Shown here piece by piece: positions 58,895 through 64,000 of a DNA stretch of 64,000 nt. The notes beneath the pieces were generated by a model, which ran no database searches, was not told the DNA's origin, and saw only the letters and a list, made by a program, of their open reading frames with translations. The stretch is taken from NCBI GenBank assembly GCA_963840235.1, contig CAWIYC010000002.1, positions 62,001 through 126,000 on the forward strand. Direction: 5' to 3'. Every line of letters begins with the position of its first letter. The first letter of the stretch is position 1. The translations under genes and the position numbers were made by a program. The DNA is from JBBRHQ01 sp963840235 (GTDB lineage Bacteria; Actinomycetota; Thermoleophilia; Solirubrobacterales; 70-9).

Positions 58895-59988
58895 GCCGCC
58901 ACCCGGCTGCGCGCGGCGCCCGTTGCCGGGGTCTGGCCCAGGCACCCGGCGACGGAGAACAGCCTCTGCATCCCGGCGACCGGCTCCGGGGTGACGAGGC
59001 AGATCCGCGCCGGGGGCCGCAGGGCCGGCAGCCCCGGCGCGGACGAGGCGCTGACGAGAAAGACCGTCTCGGCCGAGCGCAGTGCCGCCGCCTCCGCCCG
59101 CCCGCCGGCTGCGACCAGCGCCAGCTTCGCGTGCGCCTCGCGCCAGCCGCTCATCCCGGCGCCGATCCGCAGCGGCGCCCGCTCTCCCGGCAATTGCAGC
59201 GAGCAGCCGCCGTCCCGGGCGAGATAGCAGCAGATCGAGGCCGCCGCCCGCACGGCGCGGTCGAGCGCCTCCTCGGAGTCGGGATCGGAGGCGTCGAGCA
59301 AGATCAGGGGGGGCGACTCGCCACCGCTGATCAGCCTGCGCTCGACCAACTCGCCGCTGCGGGCGACGGTCGGCCAGTGGATCCTCGAAGCCGGGGTGCC
59401 CTCCTGGAAGGGACGAACGCCTTCGACCTCGAAGTCGACTCCTCGGGGATCGAGGCCGACGCCGCCGGAGCCGTGCGCGGCCGACCCGAACAGCCGGTCG
59501 GCCCCGCTGCCCGCCCCCGAAGGGGTCTCAACCGGCTCGATCCGCGGCAGGACCAGCACCGGAATCCCTTCCCCCGTCCTCACCTGCCGGCGCTGGAGGC
59601 CGAACGGATCGGAGACGAGCAACGCCGGCGGGTCGAGCAGATGACGCCCGCGACGCTCGAGTTGCAGCGGAATCCGGTGCACGCCGGCCGGCCGGACCCC
59701 GGTCACGAGCGGCCGATCGGCGAGCGGATGCACGATGCTGCTGCCGGGGAGCAGGGCGCCGCCGGCGACTCTCGCGCCCAGCGCGTAGGCGTCCCCCTCG
59801 GTCACGCTCCACGGACCGGGCACCGTCTCCACACGGATGCGACGGGAGCCCGCACGCACCCAGGCACCCAGCGCGAGGACGAGGAGGACGAGCGCGACCC
59901 CGGGGACATAGAGGGTGGTCGCTCCGAAAGCCGCAGCCGCGAGCACGAAGGCCGCCGCGAGCAGGAGGGTGGCGGTGGTCGTCCTCAA
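58891..59988 (-). CDS. DUF58 domain protein
   Basis: A 365-residue protein. Two N-terminal helices (TLLLAAAFVLAAAAFGATTL; GVALVLLVLALGAWV) anchor it. The DUF58 signature lies at DFEVEGVRPFQEGTPASRIH (the family has R-x-Y-x-x-G-D-x-x-R-x-I-x-W), followed by WPTVARSGELVERRL and a von-Willebrand-like stretch with PPLILLDASDPDSEE. TTG 59988 lies 10 bp after the MoxR stop. DUF58 proteins are the usual partners of MoxR ATPases. Confidence 0.85.
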   Translation of the reverse strand: MRTTTATLLLAAAFVLAAAAFGATTLYVPGVALVLLVLALGAWVRAGSRRIRVETVPGPWSVTEGDAYALGARVAGGALLPGSSIVHPLADRPLVTGVRPAGVHRIPLQLERRGRHLLDPPALLVSDPFGLQRRQVRTGEGIPVLVLPRIEPVETPSGAGSGADRLFGSAAHGSGGVGLDPRGVDFEVEGVRPFQEGTPASRIHWPTVARSGELVERRLISGGESPPLILLDASDPDSEEALDRAVRAAASICCYLARDGGCSLQLPGERAPLRIGAGMSGWREAHAKLALVAAGGRAEAAALRSAETVFLVSASSAPGLPALRPPARICLVTPEPVAGMQRLFSVAGCLGQTPATGAARSRVAA

Positions 59989-59998
59989 GGTGCCGACG

Positions 59999-60949
59999 TC
60001 AGAGCGCCGGGGTCTGTTGCAGGGCGTCCCCCACCACCGCCGAGCGCTCGTCCTCGCCGGCCCCCGGCGCCAGCAGCAGCCGGTGCTCGAGCACGGCGTG
60101 AGCGAGCGCCTGAACGTCATCAGGCAGGGCGTGGTCGCGGCCGTCGAGGGCCGCTCGCGCCCTCGCCGCCCGGTAGAGGAGGAGGCTCGCCCTCGGGCTG
60201 GCACCCAACTCGACCCGCTGGTCGGAGCGGGTTGCCTCGCACAGGGCGACCACGTAGTCACGCAGCGCGTCGCTGCCCCGGGTTGCGCCGGCAGTGGCCT
60301 GCGCGGCGAGGATCGAGGCGACGTCGGCGACCGGCTCGACCTCGAGCACACGGTCGGAGCCGGCGTGCTCGGCCAGCATCTCCGCCTCCTCGGCGGGGTC
60401 CGGGTAGCCCATCTCGAGCCTGATCATGAAGCGGTCGAGCTGGGCCTCGGGCAGGGGATAGGTGCCCTCGTAGGAAACAGGGTTCTGGGTCGCGATCACG
60501 AGGAACGGCTGGGCAAGCTCGTGCGCCTGGCCGTCCACGGTGACCCTGCGCTCCTGCATGCACTCGAGCAGCCCCGACTGGGTCTTCGGAGAGGCGCGGT
60601 TGATCTCGTCGACGAGGACGACATTGGCGAACACCGGCCCGGGGTGGAACTCGAAGCGGGCGTCACGCTGGTCGAAGACATTGGTGCCGACGACGTCCGC
60701 CGGCAGTAGGTCCACCGTGCACTGCACCCGGGCGTAGGAGGCGTCGAGGGAGCGAGCCAGCGATCGGGCCAGCGCGGTCTTCCCGACCCCGGGGTGGTCC
60801 TCGATCAGGACGTGTCCTCCGGCCACGAGCGAAACGATCAGCTGCTCGAGGACCTCGTCGCGCGCCTTGACGGCGTGACGGATGTTGTTTCGCATCCGCG
60901 CCCCGATCTCGGCGACAGCGAGGGGATCGAGCTCGGGCAATGTGGCCAC
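59999..60949 (-). CDS. MoxR family AAA+ ATPase
   Basis: A 316-residue AAA ATPase. Walker A is IEDHPGVGKTALARSLARSL, the MoxR-specific segment is VQCTVDLLPADVVGTNVFDQ, Walker B is NVVLVDEINRASPKTQSGLL, sensor 1 is FLVIATQNPVSYEGTYPLPE, and the lid includes GASPRASLLLYRAARARAAL. MoxR proteins are chaperone-like ATPases that help fold or insert metal cofactors in partner proteins, often with DUF58 and TgpA. GTG 60949; TACCAT 6 nt upstream marks a likely leaderless promoter for the three-gene unit. Confidence 0.92.
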   Translation of the reverse strand: MATLPELDPLAVAEIGARMRNNIRHAVKARDEVLEQLIVSLVAGGHVLIEDHPGVGKTALARSLARSLDASYARVQCTVDLLPADVVGTNVFDQRDARFEFHPGPVFANVVLVDEINRASPKTQSGLLECMQERRVTVDGQAHELAQPFLVIATQNPVSYEGTYPLPEAQLDRFMIRLEMGYPDPAEEAEMLAEHAGSDRVLEVEPVADVASILAAQATAGATRGSDALRDYVVALCEATRSDQRVELGASPRASLLLYRAARARAALDGRDHALPDDVQALAHAVLEHRLLLAPGAGEDERSAVVGDALQQTPAL

Positions 60950-60955
60950 CCGACA

Positions 60956-60961
60956 ATGGTA
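60956..60961 (-). promoter_or_regulatory. -10-like box (TACCAT) before moxR
   Basis: On the minus strand TACCAT ends exactly 6 nt before GTG 60949, with no ribosome site. Confidence 0.45.
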
Positions 60962-60993
60962 AGGCCGGCGCAACAGGGGCCGGCAAACACGAC

Positions 60994-62400
60994 CTAGGCC
61001 TTGCCGCGGCGGTAGAGCCAGCGGTCGAAGAGCCGGTCGAGGCGCTTCCCGGACTCCTGCTCTGCGAAGGCGATGAACTGCTTCGTGGTGACAGTGGCGT
61101 AGCGGTTGGTGATGGCCCAACGGCGCAGAATGCGGAAGAAGGTGCGGTCACCGAGCCTGATCCGCAGCGCTTCCAGGGCCATCGCGCCGCGCACGTAAAC
61201 CGACCCGTCGAAGAGGTTCTCGGGGCCGCCCGGTCGGCCCGGAGGGGGCGACCAGAAGGGGTCGCTCGACGGCCGCCGGCGGAGCCCGTCGAAGACCGAG
61301 CGCACGCTGGGGCCGCCGTGGCGCTCTCTGTAGATCCACTCGGTGAAGGTCGCGAATCCCTCGTTCAGCCAGATGTCGGGCCAGCGGCGCAGGCCGACCG
61401 AGTCCCCGACCCACTGGTGGGCGAGCTCGTGGACCAGCAGGTTGCGCTTGGGAGGGCTCGGGTAGGTCGGCCGGGTCTGGGTCTCGAGGGCGTAGGCGCC
61501 GCCATCGACGATCGTCGCCCCGACCGCGTCGAACGGGTAGGGGCCGAAGAGACGCTGCTCGAAGCGGATGATCTCCGGCAGGGCGCGGAGGCCACGGCGG
61601 ACCAGCGCTCCCCGGGAGCGGTAGGCGCCCGAATCCACCGCGGTCCACGAGGGGATCCCGGCGACGTTGCCGCGCCGCAGGCTGAAGTCGTCGATCGCGA
61701 CCGTCGCCAGGTAGGGGGCCATCGGCTGGCGCACGGACCAGTGGGTGCGGGTCCGCCTCGGGTGGGTCCGGCTGCCGAGCTTCTCGTGGCTGAGGAGGCG
61801 TCCGTTGGCGACGGCCGTCAGCGCCTTCGTCCCCGCGCCCCTGAGCACGCTGAGGCGGAAATCCCACCTGGCTTTGTCGGTGAGCGAGTTGTTGCACGGG
61901 ATCCAGGCGGCGGTGCCGACCGGCTCGCCCAGTGCCACCGCGCCGCCGCTCTTCGTCTGCAGCCAGCCTTCCTTGGATTCGTCGGGGTCGGTGACGGTCC
62001 CGGGAGTGCCGCGGTAGGAGACGGCGGCGGTGAACTTCGCGCCGGAGGAGATCGGATCGGCGGGGCGGACGATCAGCTTGCGCCCGCGGCGGCTAAAGCG
62101 GGCCCCGACTCCGTCCACCTCGACGCCGGTCACCCGCAGGCCGGAAAGGTCGAGGCCGAAGCGGCCCAGAGCCCGGGTCGAGCGCGCCCGCAGATCGACC
62201 CGGGCGACGATCGAGCCGTTCGCCCCCGCGCCGCGCGGAGGCGTGTACCTGACCGAGACGTCGTAGTGGGAGACGTCGTAGGCGCTGCTGCCGCTGCTGG
62301 GGAAGAAGGGATCGCGCCCCACCGACGCCGAAGCGCCAAGCGCGACCGCCGCCCCGAGCAGGGCGACGGTGAAGGCGATTATTGAGGCGCGCCGGAACAC
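60994..62400 (-). CDS. Secreted M1 family metallopeptidase
   Basis: A 468-residue exported zinc peptidase. The N-terminal hydrophobic signal (IIAFTVALLGAAVALGASAS) precedes the M1 beta-domain (SHYDVSVRYTPP; WIPCNNSLTDKARWDFRLSV) and the catalytic domain with HELAHQWVGD and WLNEGFATFTEW, giving HExxH-18-E. The substrate-binding GxMEN element reads GGAYALETQTRP, as in several bacterial M1 relatives. The C-terminal domain is short, so it is smaller than classical aminopeptidase N. The start is GTG 62400, with an AT-rich TAATTT 4 nt upstream. Confidence 0.85.
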   Translation of the reverse strand: MFRRASIIAFTVALLGAAVALGASASVGRDPFFPSSGSSAYDVSHYDVSVRYTPPRGAGANGSIVARVDLRARSTRALGRFGLDLSGLRVTGVEVDGVGARFSRRGRKLIVRPADPISSGAKFTAAVSYRGTPGTVTDPDESKEGWLQTKSGGAVALGEPVGTAAWIPCNNSLTDKARWDFRLSVLRGAGTKALTAVANGRLLSHEKLGSRTHPRRTRTHWSVRQPMAPYLATVAIDDFSLRRGNVAGIPSWTAVDSGAYRSRGALVRRGLRALPEIIRFEQRLFGPYPFDAVGATIVDGGAYALETQTRPTYPSPPKRNLLVHELAHQWVGDSVGLRRWPDIWLNEGFATFTEWIYRERHGGPSVRSVFDGLRRRPSSDPFWSPPPGRPGGPENLFDGSVYVRGAMALEALRIRLGDRTFFRILRRWAITNRYATVTTKQFIAFAEQESGKRLDRLFDRWLYRRGKA

Positions 62401-62453
62401 GCGGAAATTAGAGCAGTCGGCGGCGCCCGCCGCGCCGGGCCCGGCGGCGCGAA

Positions 62454-62459
62454 TATCCT
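62454..62459 (+). promoter_or_regulatory. -10-like box (TATCCT) before glycerate kinase
   Basis: TATCCT ends exactly 6 nt before GTG 62466, and no ribosome site lies between. Confidence 0.45.
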
Positions 62460-62465
62460 GCGCCG

Positions 62466-63596
62466 GTGCCCGCGGAGGCCCCGCTCGTCATCTGCTGCCC
62501 CGACAAGTTCCGCGGGACGATCGCGGCGCCGGCGGCGGCGCAGGCGCTGGCGCGGGGGGTGGAGACCGCCGGTCTGCGGGGGCTGGCCCACCCGCTCGCC
62601 GACGGAGGGGAGGGGACGCTGGATGCGGTCCTCGCCGCTCACGGGGTCGAACCGACCGAGGTCGCGGCCTCCGATCCCCTTGGGCGACCGCTGCAGTCGA
62701 GGGTGGGGATGCTCCCCGGCGCCGCCGCCGTGGTCGAGCTGGCGGAGGCCTCCGGCCTCCAGCACCTCGCCGAGCGGGAGCGCGATCCCCTGCGGGCATC
62801 CAGCGCCGGAACCGGAGAGCTGATCTCGGCGGCGCTCGATCTCGGCGCCCGGCGGCTCGTGGTCGCGGTCGGAGGCAGCGCCACCGTGGACGGCGGGCTC
62901 GGGGCAATCAGGGCGCTCGGCGCTCGGTTGCTCGACGGCGCCGGCAACGAGCTCAAAGGCGCCGGGGCCGACCTCGAGCGGTTGGCGTCGGTGGACGACG
63001 CCGGCCTCGATCCGCGTTTGCGCCGGACCCAGATCGAGATCGCGGTCGATGTCGAGAGCCCGCTTAGCGGGCCCGAAGGCGCTGCCCTCGTCTTCGGGCC
63101 CCAGAAGGGCGCCTCGCCGCAGCAGGCGGAAAGGCTCGACCGCGGTCTCGCCAATCTCGCCGACGTGCTCGGCCTCGGCGGCGCCGATCGCGACCGGATC
63201 GGAGCCGCCGGGGGCTTCGCCGCGCCCCTTCTCGCCCTGGCGGGCGCCGGGATCGTCTCCGGGGCCGACCTCGTCCGCGAGCTGACCGGATTCGAGGAGG
63301 CGCTCCGGGGCGCGTCGATTTGCATCACCGGCGAGGGCCGGGTCGACGGCACCTCGGCCCTGGGCAAGACGGCCGGGGGCGTGGTCGCGGCGGCGACTGC
63401 TGCCGGCGTTCCCGCGATCGTCGCCGCCGGCGAGGTCGCCGAGAGCGGCGCCGCGCTCTATGAGGCCGGCGCCGCGGGCGTGTTCGGGATCCTGCGCTCA
63501 CCCGGAGACCTCACCCAGGCCCGCGATTCGGTCGTCGCCGACCTCGAATGGTTCGGCCGCGCGGCCGCGACCGTGTTCAGCCGAAGTCGAAGCTGA
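62466..63596 (+). CDS. Glycerate kinase (GarK/GlxK family)
   Basis: A 376-residue kinase that phosphorylates glycerate, using ATP, to feed glyoxylate or sugar-acid breakdown into glycolysis. Family signatures: CCPDKFRGTIAAPAAAQALA (usual DSFKGSLSA), HPLADGGEGTLDAVLAAHG, VELAEASGLQHL, SSAGTGELISAALDLGARRL, VVAVGGSATVDGGLGA, VFGPQKGASPQQ and CITGEGRVDGTSALGKTAGG. It is complete and probably active; the first motif reads DKFRGT instead of DSFKGS, as in a subset of the family. Its end overlaps the convergent SDR gene by 20 bp. Confidence 0.9.
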   Translation: MPAEAPLVICCPDKFRGTIAAPAAAQALARGVETAGLRGLAHPLADGGEGTLDAVLAAHGVEPTEVAASDPLGRPLQSRVGMLPGAAAVVELAEASGLQHLAERERDPLRASSAGTGELISAALDLGARRLVVAVGGSATVDGGLGAIRALGARLLDGAGNELKGAGADLERLASVDDAGLDPRLRRTQIEIAVDVESPLSGPEGAALVFGPQKGASPQQAERLDRGLANLADVLGLGGADRDRIGAAGGFAAPLLALAGAGIVSGADLVRELTGFEEALRGASICITGEGRVDGTSALGKTAGGVVAAATAAGVPAIVAAGEVAESGAALYEAGAAGVFGILRSPGDLTQARDSVVADLEWFGRAAATVFSRSRS

Positions 63597-64000
63597 CGCC
63601 GGTCAGCTCCTCGGAGACGGTCCAGAGGCGCTTTGCCGTCGCCCGGTCCTTCGAGGCCGAGCTCGAGTCGACGATCCGCGGGGCGCCCCTCGCCTCGAGC
63701 AGACCGTCAGGCCCGACGAACGATCCGCCGGGAAGGCCCGGGAAGGTGGCCGCGTACAGCGACGGCAGAGCCCCGTCGTCCCCGCTCTGGGCGATCAGCC
63801 GGTTGCCGATCGCCATCAGGGCCGTGTTGGCGGTGGCGATGATCCCGCCGCCGACCCCGGGTCCGGAGGACTGCAGGTTGGTCGCCGAGTAGCCGGGATG
63901 GGCGGCCATGCTCGCCAGCGGCGCCCCCGCATCCTCGGCGCGCCGTTGCAGTTCGTAGGCGAAGAGGAGGTTGGCGAGCTTCGACTGTCCGTAGGCGGCC
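63577..64000 (-). CDS. SDR family oxidoreductase (partial, N-terminus outside the window)
   Basis: The visible C-terminal 140 residues run off the right edge. The first residues contain the SDR active-site pair in AAYGQSKLANLLFAYELQRR (Y-x-x-x-K), followed by MAAHPGYSATNLQSSGPG. This matches the retinol-dehydrogenase/WWOX-like subgroup common in actinobacteria, where HPGxxxTNL follows the active site. The cofactor-binding half is missing, so the cofactor cannot be judged. Confidence 0.8.
   Translation of the reverse strand, partial: AAYGQSKLANLLFAYELQRRAEDAGAPLASMAAHPGYSATNLQSSGPGVGGGIIATANTALMAIGNRLIAQSGDDGALPSLYAATFPGLPGGSFVGPDGLLEARGAPRIVDSSSASKDRATAKRLWTVSEELTGVSFDFG

Noticed and set aside
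1..64000. Search for tRNA, rRNA, CRISPR arrays and transposase genes
   Set aside because: No TPsiC-like arm in a cloverleaf context, no regular spaced repeats, and no transposase or integrase motif in any convincing frame.

Overview
The window is very GC-rich (roughly 70 % by eye), densely coded, and uses many GTG and TTG starts. It contains actinobacterial-type proteins: PspC-domain sensor kinase, histone-like lysine-rich protein, TgpA/DUF58/MoxR cluster, and many secreted or lipid-anchored proteins. I read it as a chromosomal piece of a high-GC actinobacterium. Thermoleophilia/Solirubrobacterales is my best guess, but nothing in the window proves it. I see no tRNA, rRNA, CRISPR array, prophage or intact insertion sequence. 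A gene is cut at each edge.

Layout. 1-3665: patatin-like lipases, an SCP2-like/alpha-beta hydrolase fusion and a DUF779 protein. 3702-4056: histone H1-like protein. 4136-8343: a redox operon (ApbE flavin transferase, ferredoxin reductase, 3Fe-4S ferredoxin, lipoprotein, two single-helix membrane proteins, ferric-reductase-like membrane protein). 8371-13534: secreted proteins (unknown, GH20 hexosaminidase, beta-propeller, alpha/beta hydrolase). 13578-17932: transketolase, a secreted protein and a processive GT2 glycosyltransferase.

18160-31187 is the most interesting region. A histone-deacetylase-like amidohydrolase is transcribed away from a twelve-gene operon in which most neighbours overlap or nearly touch. 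The operon holds Kdd and Kce of the lysine (3,5-diaminohexanoate) fermentation route, a hotdog protein between them, a TetR regulator, an S66 peptidase, a complete Dpp/Opp peptide importer, a P1 (DmpA/beta-aminopeptidase) peptidase and an M20 peptidase. A perfect 12-bp inverted repeat covers the promoter. The lysine aminomutases are absent, so I propose that the unit imports and breaks down a diamino- or beta-amino-acid-containing peptide; this is inference.

31254-34408 is a LiaFSR-like envelope-stress module with two PspC domains. 34584-38123 holds a lipoprotein, a CaiD-like hydratase, an SDR without the usual Tyr/Lys, and a flavin reductase. 38174-41907 holds a DUF1989-GcvT fusion and an acyl-CoA dehydrogenase, each broken by one single-base shift. 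42096-43711 is Pit phosphate transporter plus its DUF47 partner. 43716-54688 is mostly membrane and secreted proteins (DUF2127, lipases, phosphoesterase, ABC1 kinase, NlpC/P60-like cell-wall hydrolase). 54732-64000 holds MmgE/PrpD, acyl-ACP thioesterase, the MoxR-DUF58-TgpA operon, an M1 peptidase, glycerate kinase and a partial SDR.

Two window-wide patterns stand out. Several genes that begin a transcription unit have a TANNNT box 4-9 nt before the start codon, which fits leaderless transcripts. Four genes need a single-base correction to read through, three of them next to short homopolymers, which points to residual assembly errors as much as to pseudogenes.
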